DNA from: Blautia coccoides
Lineage (GTDB): Bacteria > Bacillota > Clostridia > Lachnospirales > Lachnospiraceae
DNA: 64,000 nucleotides
Direction: 5' to 3'
NCBI RefSeq assembly: GCF_034355335.1
Contig: NZ_CP136422.1
Coordinates: 1,739,001 to 1,803,000, forward strand
The notes beneath the pieces are model-generated. The model saw only the letters and a program-made list of their open reading frames with translations, did not search any database and was not told where the DNA came from. Of the stretch, positions 27,451 to 36,223 are shown piece by piece (position 1 is the stretch's first letter; each line of letters begins with the position of its first letter). The translations under genes and the position numbers were made by a program.

Positions 27451-28215
27451 ATGGGAGAACACGAATTGTTTAAAACCACGATCATGGGGGGATTTGATAA
27501 GGAGGATGTGCTGGAACAGGTGCAGCGAATGAAGGATGAAGCTGCCTCTGAACAGTTAAGGCTGAAAAAGCTTATTTCGGAAAAGGATGCCAAGATAGCA
27601 GAGCTTATGAAGCGCATTGAGTTAAAGGACGCCCATCAGGAGCGTCTGGAAATGGAAATCCATGAGAAATATCAGAAGTACATTGACAATTATGAGAGCA
27701 TAGGAAAACTGGTCTTTGATGCCCAGTTAAAGTCAGACGCCATGATCAAAGAGGCTGAGGAGAAGTGCAATACCATGATTTCCGACGCGGAAGCAGAGGC
27801 AAAACAGCGCGTGGAAGCAGTGCAGTCAGAAATTGATGATAAACTGCGGGAGGGCAAGAAAAAATACATAGCGGTTCAGGATGAGATGAATGAGATCGTA
27901 CAGTTGATCAATCAGGCCCAGAAGCGTTTCATGGCTTCTTATAAAGAGGTACATCAGATCATCAGTACAATGCCTACATCACTGAATGATATTGAAGAGG
28001 AGCCGGATGTAGAACTTCCGCCGCCGGCGGAGGATGCAGAGGAGCTTCATTTGGGAGATACCCAGGAACTGGATCTTTTGGATGCACTGGATGATATTGC
28101 GGAACTTGAGGAGTTTGAGGAAGATGAAGACTCCAAAATTGCAATGCAGATATCAAAACTTCTGAGTGAAGAAGATGAGGCTCTTCTTGAGGAAGAACTG
28201 GAAAACGAAAGATAG
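27451..28215 (+). CDS. DivIVA-like coiled-coil protein
   Basis: 254 aa. The N-terminus FKTTIMGGFDKEDVLEQVQRM resembles the membrane-binding start of DivIVA/GpsB proteins. A long coiled coil (about residues 30-165) follows, then a very acidic tail (EEEPDVELPPP..., DEDSKIAMQISKLL). It may mark poles or septa. It starts 48 bases after the GH18 gene, so the two are probably cotranscribed. ATG 27451 follows GTGGAG; an in-frame extension from 27373 overlaps the upstream gene and is rejected. Confidence 0.75.
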   Translation: MGEHELFKTTIMGGFDKEDVLEQVQRMKDEAASEQLRLKKLISEKDAKIAELMKRIELKDAHQERLEMEIHEKYQKYIDNYESIGKLVFDAQLKSDAMIKEAEEKCNTMISDAEAEAKQRVEAVQSEIDDKLREGKKKYIAVQDEMNEIVQLINQAQKRFMASYKEVHQIISTMPTSLNDIEEEPDVELPPPAEDAEELHLGDTQELDLLDALDDIAELEEFEEDEDSKIAMQISKLLSEEDEALLEEELENER

Positions 28216-28252
28216 AAGCTGAAAAGCGGAGTATGATTTTTACTGCCTATTG

Positions 28253-28283
28253 CCCCGGGAAGACAAATCCCGGGGACTTTTTT
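28253..28283 (+). terminator. Terminator after DivIVA-like gene
   Basis: Stem CCCCGGGA/TCCCGGGG, then ACTTTTTTG. Confidence 0.9.
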
Positions 28284-28310
28284 GAATTTATTGTCAATAT
28301 GTGGTAGAAT
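28282..28310 (+). promoter_or_regulatory. Promoter of GGDEF-EAL gene
   Basis: TTGAAT (28282-28287), a 17-bp spacer and TAGAAT (28305-28310). Confidence 0.6.
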
Positions 28311-28388
28311 AGACTTGTATCGCTCCCTGCTGTCATCTATAATAGCAAGCAGCAGAGGGATAAGGTTTTTTGTGTAGGAGAGGTCGTT

Positions 28389-30584
28389 ATGGAGCACAGG
28401 GAGTTGTGGCAGCTGGCAGCAACAGATACTTTGACAGGAGTATCAAGCCGGAGAGAAGGCAAGGACAGGCTGGAATTGATCATAAAAAGGGCTAAAAAAG
28501 AGAAAAAGACGCTGACAGTGGCAATGTTTGATATTGACAGTCTGAATTGGATAAATAACCGTTATGGAGACAGGGCAGGTGACAGAGTGCTTCAATTTGT
28601 CACGTCTGCTTCCAGGCGTTGTCTGCGTCCCGAGGATATTATTTTCCGTCTGAGCAGTGATGAGTTTATTGTGGCAGTTTATGGGGAAGAGCTGGCCAGT
28701 GCGGATAAACGTATACAGAAGATTTTGGAAATACTGGCAGGAGAGTATGAGGAGTATGGACTGGAATGCAGTCCGTCTTTTTCCTACGGGGCAGTGGAAA
28801 TCTACCCGGAGGACTGCTTTACGGTTTCGGATATTATAGCGAAAGCGGACGAACTGATGTATGTGCAGAAGCGGAATTACCATATTTTGCGCGCGAAAAG
28901 CAAATTGAAGCATGCTGATGCGGAATCGGTAACCGAAGATGATTTTCAATATAATCAGGCACGTCTTTACGATGCACTGACAGCGAGTACAGATGACTAT
29001 ATATTTATAGGTAATATGAAGACCGGTGTTTTCAGATACCCGCCTGCAATGGCGGCAGAATTTGCTCTGCCGGGTGAGGTGGTGGAGAATGCAGCAGCCT
29101 GTTGGAGCGGTTTGATCCATCCCCATGATGAAGCGCATTTTTTAGAGAGCAATCAGGAAATTGCGGATGGGCGTGCAGAGGAGCACGACATTGAGTACCG
29201 GGCAAGAAATGCAGAAGGTGAATGGATCTGGCTGAGATGCAGAGGAAAATTGGTCCGCGATCAGTACGGCAATCCTGACATGTTTGCCGGAATGATCACG
29301 AATCTGGGCAAAGAAAAACAGATCGACCATATGACTGGACTGTACAATCGGTTTGAATTTGAAGGCAGCATTAAGAAATATCTCATGGATGGCAGCCAGA
29401 TCACCCGGATCGGAGTCATGATCCTGGATATGGACGCTTTCAAAAATATAAACGATCTCTATGACCGGATGTTTGGAGATGAGATCCTTCGGATGACGGC
29501 AGGGAATATAAGAAGCATACTTCCGGAAAATTCCAGAATTTACCGTCTCGACGGAGACGAGTTTGGCATTATCATCACAAACGGAACGGAAAAGGACGCA
29601 GAGGATATTTTCTCAGAGATCCAGAAGCAATATACACGCCAGCAGGAATATAATGGAAAGAAATATTACTGCACCATATCAGGGGGATATGCAGTCTGTC
29701 CTGATAATGCAGATAATTATCTGGAGCTTTTAAAGTGTGCCAACTATGCGCTTGAACGCTCCAAGGCTATGGGCAAGAACAGGATGACGGTCTATTCTTC
29801 AGAGATACCTAAGGAAAAAGAGAAGAAGCTGGAAATGGTACAGATGCTCAGAGAGAGCGTAGAGAGAGGTTTTGCAGGCTTTTCTGTCTGTTACCAGCCC
29901 CAGGTGGATGCAAAGACAGGAGAGCTTTACGGCGCGGAGGCACTTGCGCGCTGGCACTGCAGCAAATATGGCGATGTTTCCCCGGGTGAGTTTATACCTC
30001 TGCTGGAACAGAATGGTCTGATCGTCTCGATGGGCATGTGGATCCTGCGCAAAGCCGCAGCTCAGTGCAAAAAATGGTGTGAACGGAAACCGGATTTTAA
30101 TATGAGCGTAAATCTGTCTTATCAACAGTTTCTGGAAGGAGATTTGACGTCCTTTGTAAGAGACACGCTGAAAGAGGTGGATCTCAGCCCCTCCAATCTT
30201 ACGCTGGAGCTGACAGAGTCATACTTTGTAAAAGAGGATGCCATTGTCAGGGAGACACTGGAGAGTTTTCAGAAAATGGGTGTCCGGGTGGCAATGGATG
30301 ATTTTGGAGTGGGGTATTCCTCACTGTCTATGCTCAAGCATATCCCTGCCGATATTGTAAAGATTGACAGGGGATTTGTGAAAGGAATCACCACAGATCT
30401 GTTCAACGCCACATTCATCCGGTCTATCACGGAATTGTGCAATGATGTAGGCAAACAGGTCTGCCTGGAAGGTGTGGAGACAAAAGAGGAGTACGGCAGT
30501 GTGGGCAATATGGGGCTGAGACTGATACAGGGCTTTTATTTCGGGCGTCCGGTGCCCGCTGAGAAGTTCTTTGAAAATCTGTAA
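28389..30584 (+). CDS. GGDEF-PAS-GGDEF-EAL cyclic-di-GMP protein
   Basis: 731 aa, apparently cytoplasmic. The first GGDEF domain (residues about 1-160) is degenerate, with SSDEF, but retains an RxxD before it. A PAS domain (190-305) follows, then a second GGDEF with DGDEF, and a C-terminal EAL domain. The EAL site looks complete: EALARW, LELTES, DDFGVGYSS, KIDRGFV and LEGVET. The likely net role is c-di-GMP breakdown, with the cyclase domains regulatory. RBS GGAGAGG. Confidence 0.88.
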   Translation: MEHRELWQLAATDTLTGVSSRREGKDRLELIIKRAKKEKKTLTVAMFDIDSLNWINNRYGDRAGDRVLQFVTSASRRCLRPEDIIFRLSSDEFIVAVYGEELASADKRIQKILEILAGEYEEYGLECSPSFSYGAVEIYPEDCFTVSDIIAKADELMYVQKRNYHILRAKSKLKHADAESVTEDDFQYNQARLYDALTASTDDYIFIGNMKTGVFRYPPAMAAEFALPGEVVENAAACWSGLIHPHDEAHFLESNQEIADGRAEEHDIEYRARNAEGEWIWLRCRGKLVRDQYGNPDMFAGMITNLGKEKQIDHMTGLYNRFEFEGSIKKYLMDGSQITRIGVMILDMDAFKNINDLYDRMFGDEILRMTAGNIRSILPENSRIYRLDGDEFGIIITNGTEKDAEDIFSEIQKQYTRQQEYNGKKYYCTISGGYAVCPDNADNYLELLKCANYALERSKAMGKNRMTVYSSEIPKEKEKKLEMVQMLRESVERGFAGFSVCYQPQVDAKTGELYGAEALARWHCSKYGDVSPGEFIPLLEQNGLIVSMGMWILRKAAAQCKKWCERKPDFNMSVNLSYQQFLEGDLTSFVRDTLKEVDLSPSNLTLELTESYFVKEDAIVRETLESFQKMGVRVAMDDFGVGYSSLSMLKHIPADIVKIDRGFVKGITTDLFNATFIRSITELCNDVGKQVCLEGVETKEEYGSVGNMGLRLIQGFYFGRPVPAEKFFENL

Positions 30585-30700
30585 CGATTCAGCAGTTCTG
30601 CGCATTCACTAAAGCGGCGGTTAGTACCGTTCCGTGTCCGGGCAAAATTTGCCAAAGACCATACGGCATGGTTTTTACACATGACAGTCAGGGTATTGGA
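30581..30700. repeat. Truncated copy of dispersed palindromic repeat (copy C)
   Basis: It begins GTAACGATTCAG at 30581, overlapping the preceding stop codon. It continues with segments alignable to copy B at 33364 (CAGTTCTGCGCATTCACT; GGGCAAAATTTGCCAAAG...GCATGGTTTTT). The right terminal repeat is missing. Confidence 0.4.
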
Positions 30701-30730
30701 CGGCTGCGGAAAATTAAAAGATTAGGATAG

Positions 30731-30775
30731 TCCCTCAAAGCATATACTTTAACGAGTAGGCTTTGAGGGATTTTT
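30731..30775 (+). terminator. Hairpin plus T run at the start of the amidase gene
   Basis: Stem TCCCTCAAAGC (30731-30741)/GCTTTGAGGGA (30760-30770), then TTTTT, only five bases before ATG 30781. The 3' arm contains GAGGG, the only ribosome-site-like sequence for that gene. Confidence 0.75.
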
Positions 30776-30780
30776 ATTTG

Positions 30781-31470
30781 ATGAAGAAAAGACGTTTTGT
30801 GGAACTGGGGATGGCTGTTCTTCTGCTCGCATCCGCATTTCTCCTCTCCAGGGAAGGCGCGCGGCTGGTGAGCAAAGAAGCAGAAGGAAAGAAAGGTGTC
30901 ATTGTTGTGGATGCCGGACACGGGGGAATGGATCCCGGAGTGGTGGGCATAAAAAAACTGGAGGAAAAAGAAATAAACCTGAAAATATCAAAAAAACTCC
31001 AGAAGCTATTGGAAAAAGAGGGATATCAGGTGATAATGACCAGGTCTGAGGATGGGGGGCTGTACGATGCGGACAGCAGGAACAAGAAAGTGCAGGATAT
31101 GCAGAAGCGGTGCGAGCTTATCAAAGAAAAACAGCCGCTTCTCACTGTGAGTATCCACCAGAACAGTTATCCTGACGAGGCAGTCTGCGGTCCGCAAGTT
31201 TTCTATTTTACTCACTCGTCAGAGGGAGGAAAGCTGGCAAAGTGCATTCAGGACGCCATGAACAGCCAGCTTGATGTGAGCAGACCAAGGATAGAGAAAG
31301 CAAATTCTACCTATTATCTGCTGAAGCGCAGCGAGGGAATCTTAAATATTGTGGAATGCGGTTTTTTGAGTAATACCAGGGAGGCAGGTCTGCTGGAATC
31401 AGACGAATATCAGGATAAGGTGGCAAAAGCAGTCCGGGACGGCATTCTTACATATTTGGGTGACAAATAG
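30781..31470 (+). CDS. N-acetylmuramoyl-L-alanine amidase, CwlD-like
   Basis: Amidase_3 zinc hydrolase, 229 aa, with an N-terminal signal/anchor helix (residues 8-24). The zinc and catalytic residues are in VVDAGHGGMDPG, EINLKIS, SIHQNS and VECGFLSN. The size and single domain fit CwlD, which makes muramic-lactam in spore cortex, but an ordinary cell-wall amidase is possible. ATG 30781 is used; a TTG start at 30763 would add six residues within the hairpin. Confidence 0.85.
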   Translation: MKKRRFVELGMAVLLLASAFLLSREGARLVSKEAEGKKGVIVVDAGHGGMDPGVVGIKKLEEKEINLKISKKLQKLLEKEGYQVIMTRSEDGGLYDADSRNKKVQDMQKRCELIKEKQPLLTVSIHQNSYPDEAVCGPQVFYFTHSSEGGKLAKCIQDAMNSQLDVSRPRIEKANSTYYLLKRSEGILNIVECGFLSNTREAGLLESDEYQDKVAKAVRDGILTYLGDK

Positions 31471-31494
31471 AAATGAATTTAAAATGCAGGGAAA

Positions 31495-31557
31495 TCCCGG
31501 AGCAGCCACACACCGGACTGTATCTGATACAGTCTGTGTGTGTACTCCTGCTGCTGT
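31495..31557. repeat. Large imperfect hairpin
   Basis: Core GACTGTATC/GATACAGTC extended by ACACAC/GTGTGT and AGCAG/CTGCT, in the spacer before tsaC. It has no T run. The rest of 31471-31752 shows no gene. Confidence 0.5.
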
Positions 31558-31752
31558 GAAGCCAAATGTCTAATGACTGACCGATGGCACTGCCTGTTCG
31601 TACAGTCAGCACAGTAAATGCCTGGACCTGCCTGGACTGTTGAGTTCGGTAACACTTTCTTATGTCGGTTATAAAAAAATTGTGGAAAAACCGCAGAGAC
31701 AATGGTATTATGGTTATGTATGTAAAGAACAGACAGGAAGAAGAGAGAAAAT

Positions 31753-32802
31753 GTGAATACCATATTATTGACAGTAGACAGGGAACACCCGGATGAAACT
31801 GTGATCAGACAGGCGGGAGAAATCCTGAAAAACGGCGGCCTGGTGGCTTTTCCCACAGAGACTGTGTACGGGCTGGGCGGAGACGGGCTGAACGCAGAAT
31901 CCTCTGAAAAAATATATGCGGCAAAAGGCAGGCCCTCTGACAATCCGCTTATTATCCATATTGCGGACATGGAGAGCCTTGGCAGGATTGTCAAGGAGAT
32001 TCCGGAAAAGGCAAAGAAAATGGCTGAAAAGTTCTGGCCCGGCCCGCTGACCATGATTTTAAAAAAGAGCGATGCGGTGCCTTATGAGACTACGGGCGGT
32101 CTTGACAGCGTAGCGGTGCGGATGCCCTCTCACCCGGTAGCCCTGGCGCTGATCCGTCACGGCGGAGGATATATTGCAGCGCCCAGTGCCAATACCTCCG
32201 GGCGTCCAAGTCCCACCAGTGCCTCCCATGTAGCAGAGGATCTAACCGGAAAAGTGGACATGATCCTGGACGGCGGAGATGTGGGGATCGGCCTGGAGTC
32301 CACGATCGTGGATTTTACAGAAGAAATCCCCGTCATTCTGCGTCCCGGATATATTAATCAGAAGATGGCTGAGGACGTGATAGGACCTGTGCGGATGGAC
32401 AGAGGGCTTTTGATCACAGATGAAAATATTAAGCCAAAGGCCCCGGGGATGAAGTACCGCCACTATGCGCCAAAGGCCGGTTTGACTATTGTGGAAGGCA
32501 GTACAGAGATGGTCATTAGAACCATCAATGAAAAAAGCCGTGATCTGCAGTCAAAGGGCAAGCGTGTGGGTGTTATCGGCACGGACGAGACTGTGGGATA
32601 CTATGAGGCACAGGTTATAAAAAGTATCGGAGCGCGGCAGGACGAGGAGAGTATAGCGAGACATCTGTTCGGACTTTTGAGAGAATTTGACCAGGAACAG
32701 GTGGACTATATTTTTTCGGAGGCTTTTGATACACCAAGGATGGGACAGGCCATTATGAATCGTCTGCTCAAGGCAGCAGGGCATCATCTTATACACGTTT
32801 GA
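31753..32802 (+). CDS. tsaC: L-threonylcarbamoyladenylate synthase (Sua5 type)
   Basis: Makes the intermediate for t6A37 in tRNAs reading ANN codons. The YrdC domain is N-terminal (GLVAFPTETVYGLG; KGRPSDNPLIIHI; SANTSGRPSPT) and a Sua5 domain fills the C-terminal third. The 349 aa therefore fits Sua5/YwlC rather than short TsaC. The start is GTG 31753 behind AGAAGAGAG. Confidence 0.93.
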   Translation: MNTILLTVDREHPDETVIRQAGEILKNGGLVAFPTETVYGLGGDGLNAESSEKIYAAKGRPSDNPLIIHIADMESLGRIVKEIPEKAKKMAEKFWPGPLTMILKKSDAVPYETTGGLDSVAVRMPSHPVALALIRHGGGYIAAPSANTSGRPSPTSASHVAEDLTGKVDMILDGGDVGIGLESTIVDFTEEIPVILRPGYINQKMAEDVIGPVRMDRGLLITDENIKPKAPGMKYRHYAPKAGLTIVEGSTEMVIRTINEKSRDLQSKGKRVGVIGTDETVGYYEAQVIKSIGARQDEESIARHLFGLLREFDQEQVDYIFSEAFDTPRMGQAIMNRLLKAAGHHLIHV

Positions 32803-32932
32803 CGCCCTTGCAGCCGGAGACCGGAAAAAGGGATATTGGGCGTGACAAGACACACGATCCTATCGGCCGCAGGCTGTGTCAGAGTGTGTCTGCACTGTCA
32901 TAATAGAAAGTAAAATACAGGAGGAAAATTAC

Positions 32933-33361
32933 ATGTTAGCATTAGGCTGTGACCATGGCGGATTTGAGCTGAAACAGGAGATTATCGGATATCTGGAGGA
33001 GCACAAGATTCCATACAAGGATTTCGGATGTGACAGCAATAAGTCTGTGGATTATCCCATTTATGCGAGAAAAGTCGGAAAAGCCATTCAGAGCGGAGAG
33101 TGTGACAAGGGAATTTTGATCTGCGGCACAGGTATAGGCATTTCCATAGCAGCGAACAAGATGAAGGGAATCCGTGCAGCGCTCTGTACAGACTGCTTCT
33201 GTGCTGAGGCCACCAGACAGCACAACAATGCCAATGTACTGGCATTGGGAGGCCGCGTAGTAGGGCCGGGGCTGGCTGTGAAGATAGTGGATACTTTTTT
33301 GAATACAGAGTTTTCCGGTGAGGAGAGACATCAGAGAAGGATCGATCTGATAGAAGAATAG
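32933..33361 (+). CDS. rpiB: Ribose-5-phosphate isomerase B
   Basis: Interconverts ribose-5-P and ribulose-5-P; other LacAB_rpiB family members act on allose or galactose phosphates. The N-terminus MLALGCDHGGFELK, the catalytic Cys in LICGTGIGISI and the R/H cluster near RQHNNANVL are present. It is 142 aa. ATG 32933 follows AGGAGG; an upstream frame to 32876 is rejected. Confidence 0.92.
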   Translation: MLALGCDHGGFELKQEIIGYLEEHKIPYKDFGCDSNKSVDYPIYARKVGKAIQSGECDKGILICGTGIGISIAANKMKGIRAALCTDCFCAEATRQHNNANVLALGGRVVGPGLAVKIVDTFLNTEFSGEERHQRRIDLIEE

Positions 33362-33363
33362 AA

Positions 33364-33500
33364 GTAACTATTCAGTAAATCTGCACATTTACTGTGCTGA
33401 CCGTAAGAAAACGTTCATCAGCCAGGCAAAAATCCCATCGCCAAAGGCGATTTGCATGGATTTTGGCTCGTAACTGAAGGGAACTGAACAGTTACGAATC
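33364..33500. repeat. Dispersed palindromic (MITE-like) repeat, copy B
   Basis: A 137-bp element with inverted ends GTAACTATTCAG (33364-33375) and CTGAACAGTTAC (33484-33495, then GAATC), one mismatch. It contains internal hairpins CAGTAAAT/ATTTACTG and a longer one around ATCGCC/GGCGAT. It fills the rpiB-upp gap. Confidence 0.65.
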
Positions 33501-33545
33501 GAAGATAAAACAAGACTAAAAAATAGAGGACAAAGGAGAAAATAG

Positions 33546-34175
33546 ATGGGGAAAATAATGGTAATGGAGCATCCGCTCATTCAGCACAAGATCGGTATTA
33601 TCCGCCGCACAGAGACAAGCTCAAAGGATTTCCGGGAGCTGGTAAGTGAAATCGCCATGTTTATGGCATATGAAGCTACGAGAGGTCTGAAGTTAAGAGA
33701 CATTGAAATAGACACACCGATCACAAAGACGACTGTCAAAGAACTGGCAGGAAAGAAACTGGCTGTAGTTCCCATTCTGCGTGCAGGACTGGGCATGGTG
33801 GAGGGTATGCTCACCATGATACCTGCCGCTAAGGTAGGCCATATCGGTCTGTATCGTGACCCGGAGACACTCAAGCCGGTGGAATACTACTGCAAGCTGC
33901 CTGCTGACTGTGAAGAGAGGGAAGTTTTTGTTACAGATCCTATGCTGGCTACGGGCGGCTCCGCAGAGGCAGCTATCTCCATGCTGAAAGAAAAAGGCGT
34001 GAAAAATATCCATTTTATGTGTGTTATCGCGGCTCCGGAAGGGGTAAAGGCCTTAAGTGAGGCACATCCGGATGTTGATATCTATATCGGCGCCCTGGAT
34101 GAACATTTAAACGATCACGGCTATATCGTGCCTGGACTTGGTGACGCCGGAGACCGTATTTTCGGAACTAAATAG
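33546..34175 (+). CDS. upp: Uracil phosphoribosyltransferase
   Basis: Pyrimidine salvage: uracil plus PRPP gives UMP. The PRPP loop is [16 protein letters not shown] and the uracil site is [13 protein letters not shown] near the C-terminus. It is 209 aa, normal. RBS AAAGGAG. Confidence 0.96.
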   Translation: MGKIMVMEHPLIQHKIGIIRRTETSSKDFRELVSEIAMFMAYEATRGLKLRDIEIDTPITKTTVKELAGKKLAVVPILRAGLGMVEGMLTMIPAAKVGHIGLYRDPETLKPVEYYCKLPADCEEREVFVTDPMLATGGSAEAAISMLKEKGVKNIHFMCVIAAPEGVKALSEAHPDVDIYIGALDEHLNDHGYIVPGLGDAGDRIFGTK

Positions 34176-34201
34176 CAGGTGTTTTCGGGAGGTTTTACAA
34201 G

Positions 34202-34687
34202 ATGACAGATAAGAGAAGTGACTATATATCCTGGGACGAGTATTTTATGGGCGTTGCAAAACTTTCCGGAATGCGTTCCAAAGATCCCAATTCCCAGGTG
34301 GGGGCCTGTATTGTCAGCCCGGATAACAAGATTTTGTCTATGGGCTATAATGGGTTCCCAAAGGGATGCTCAGACGATGTGTTTCCATGGGCCAGGGAAG
34401 GCGGCGAACTGGATACCAAATATCTTTATGTGACCCACAGTGAGCTGAATGCCATCTTAAACTACAGGGGAGGTTCACTGGAAGGTGCCAAGCTCTATGT
34501 ATCCCTGTTTCCATGCAATGAATGTGCCAAGGCTATCATTCAAGCAGGAATTAAGACAATTGTCTATGACAGCGATAAATACGCGGATACTCCGTCAGTT
34601 CAGGCTTCCAAGCGAATGCTTGATGCCGCAGGTGTCCGATATTATAAATATAATCACACGGGCAGAAACATCAGCTTTGATGTGTGA
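34202..34687 (+). CDS. Deoxycytidylate deaminase
   Basis: Zinc-dependent dCMP to dUMP conversion. The zinc site is HSELNAI and PCNECAK; the N-terminal SKDPNSQVGACIV and GYNGFPKGCSDD fit the dCMP/ComEB family. It is 161 aa. It starts 26 bases after upp with GGGAGG, so the two nucleotide-salvage genes are probably cotranscribed. Confidence 0.93.
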   Translation: MTDKRSDYISWDEYFMGVAKLSGMRSKDPNSQVGACIVSPDNKILSMGYNGFPKGCSDDVFPWAREGGELDTKYLYVTHSELNAILNYRGGSLEGAKLYVSLFPCNECAKAIIQAGIKTIVYDSDKYADTPSVQASKRMLDAAGVRYYKYNHTGRNISFDV

Positions 34688-34782
34688 GCAGTGCCGTTTA
34701 CAGAGCCGCCTTTGTAAGGCCGTGGATGGCAGGGTGCGGCTGCCTATAAAAAATAAACAGTAGAAGGAGACAAAGCATTACT

Positions 34783-36222
34783 ATGGCAAAGGACAAGAAA
34801 ATGGTAGAGGCCATTACTTCCATGGAGGAAGATTTTGCGCAGTGGTATACCGATGTTGTAAAAAAAGCAGAGCTGGTAGACTATACCAGCGTGAAAGGCT
34901 GTATGGTAATAAAACCGGCAGGTTATGCAATCTGGGAAAATATCCAGCATGAGCTGGACAGACGTTTCAAGGAGACAGGTGTGGAGAATGTATATCTCCC
35001 CATGTTCATCCCGGAAAGTCTGCTCCAGAAAGAGAAGGACCACGTAGAGGGTTTCGCACCGGAGGTTGCCTGGGTGACACACGGCGGTCTGGAACCGCTT
35101 CAGGAGAGACTCTGTGTCCGTCCTACTTCAGAGACGCTTTTCTGTGATCTGTATGCAAGAGACATCCAGTCCCACAGGGATCTGCCGAAGGTATATAACC
35201 AGTGGTGCTCAGTTGTCCGTTGGGAGAAGACAACACGTCCGTTCCTGCGCTCCAGGGAATTCTTATGGCAGGAGGGCCACACTGCCCATGCCACAGCAGA
35301 GGAGGCAGAGGAGAGAACAGTGCAGATGCTGAACCTGTATGCTGATTTTTGCGAGGAAGTTCTGGCGATTCCGGTCATCAAGGGCCGTAAGACAGACAAG
35401 GAAAAATTTGCAGGCGCAGAGGCAACCTATACTATCGAATCCCTTATGCATGACGGAAAAGCCCTGCAGTCAGGTACCAGCCACAACTTTGGTGATGGAT
35501 TTGCAAAGGCATTTGACATTCAGTATACAGACAAGGACAACACCTTAAAATATGTACACCAGACATCCTGGGGAATGACGACACGTATGATCGGTGCCAT
35601 TATTATGGTGCACGGCGACAACAGCGGACTTGTGCTCCCCCCGAGGATCGCGCCGGTGCAGGCTGTGGTTGTTCCTATCCAGCAGAGAAAAGAAGGGGTA
35701 CTGGAAAAAGCGCGTGAACTTGCCGACGCATTGAAAGCTGCAGGAATCCGCGTGAAGGTGGATGAGACAGATAAAAGTCCGGGATTCAAATTTGCAGAGC
35801 AGGAGATGCGCGGTATTCCGATCCGCATTGAATGCGGACCAAAAGACATGGAAGCCAACCAGGCAGTCATTGTCCGAAGAGATACCAGAGAGAAGACAGT
35901 GGTATCCTTTGATGATCTGGCAGAGAAAGCAGCAGAAATCCTGGAAACCATGCAGAGTGATATGCTGGAGCGTGCCAGAACCCATCGTGATGCACACACA
36001 TATGTAGCAGTTGATTATGAAGAGTTCAAACAGACGGTCAATGAGAAGCCGGGATTTGTAAAAGCTATGTGGTGCGGATGCCAGGAATGTGAAGATAAGA
36101 TCAAAGAGGACGTCCAGGCAACATCCCGCTGCATACCTTTCGAGCAGGAAACCTTATCAGATAAATGTGTCTGCTGTGGAAAACCGGCTAAGAAGATGGT
36201 CTACTGGGGGCGTGCGTACTAG
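34783..36222 (+). CDS. proS: Prolyl-tRNA synthetase, short (archaeal/eukaryal-like) type
   Basis: Class II aminoacyl-tRNA synthetase, 479 aa, lacking the editing insertion of the long bacterial type. Motif 2 is [24 protein letters not shown] and motif 3 is [16 protein letters not shown]. The C-terminal zinc-type domain (CGCQEC...CVCCGKP) ends in WGRAY. RBS AGAAGGAG. Confidence 0.96.
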   Translation: MAKDKKMVEAITSMEEDFAQWYTDVVKKAELVDYTSVKGCMVIKPAGYAIWENIQHELDRRFKETGVENVYLPMFIPESLLQKEKDHVEGFAPEVAWVTHGGLEPLQERLCVRPTSETLFCDLYARDIQSHRDLPKVYNQWCSVVRWEKTTRPFLRSREFLWQEGHTAHATAEEAEERTVQMLNLYADFCEEVLAIPVIKGRKTDKEKFAGAEATYTIESLMHDGKALQSGTSHNFGDGFAKAFDIQYTDKDNTLKYVHQTSWGMTTRMIGAIIMVHGDNSGLVLPPRIAPVQAVVVPIQQRKEGVLEKARELADALKAAGIRVKVDETDKSPGFKFAEQEMRGIPIRIECGPKDMEANQAVIVRRDTREKTVVSFDDLAEKAAEILETMQSDMLERARTHRDAHTYVAVDYEEFKQTVNEKPGFVKAMWCGCQECEDKIKEDVQATSRCIPFEQETLSDKCVCCGKPAKKMVYWGRAY

Positions 36223-36223
36223 A

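Noticed and set aside
36089..36223. N-terminal extension of cca inside proS
   Set aside because: The proS reading is strongly conserved there, and the normal cca N-terminus starts at 36224.
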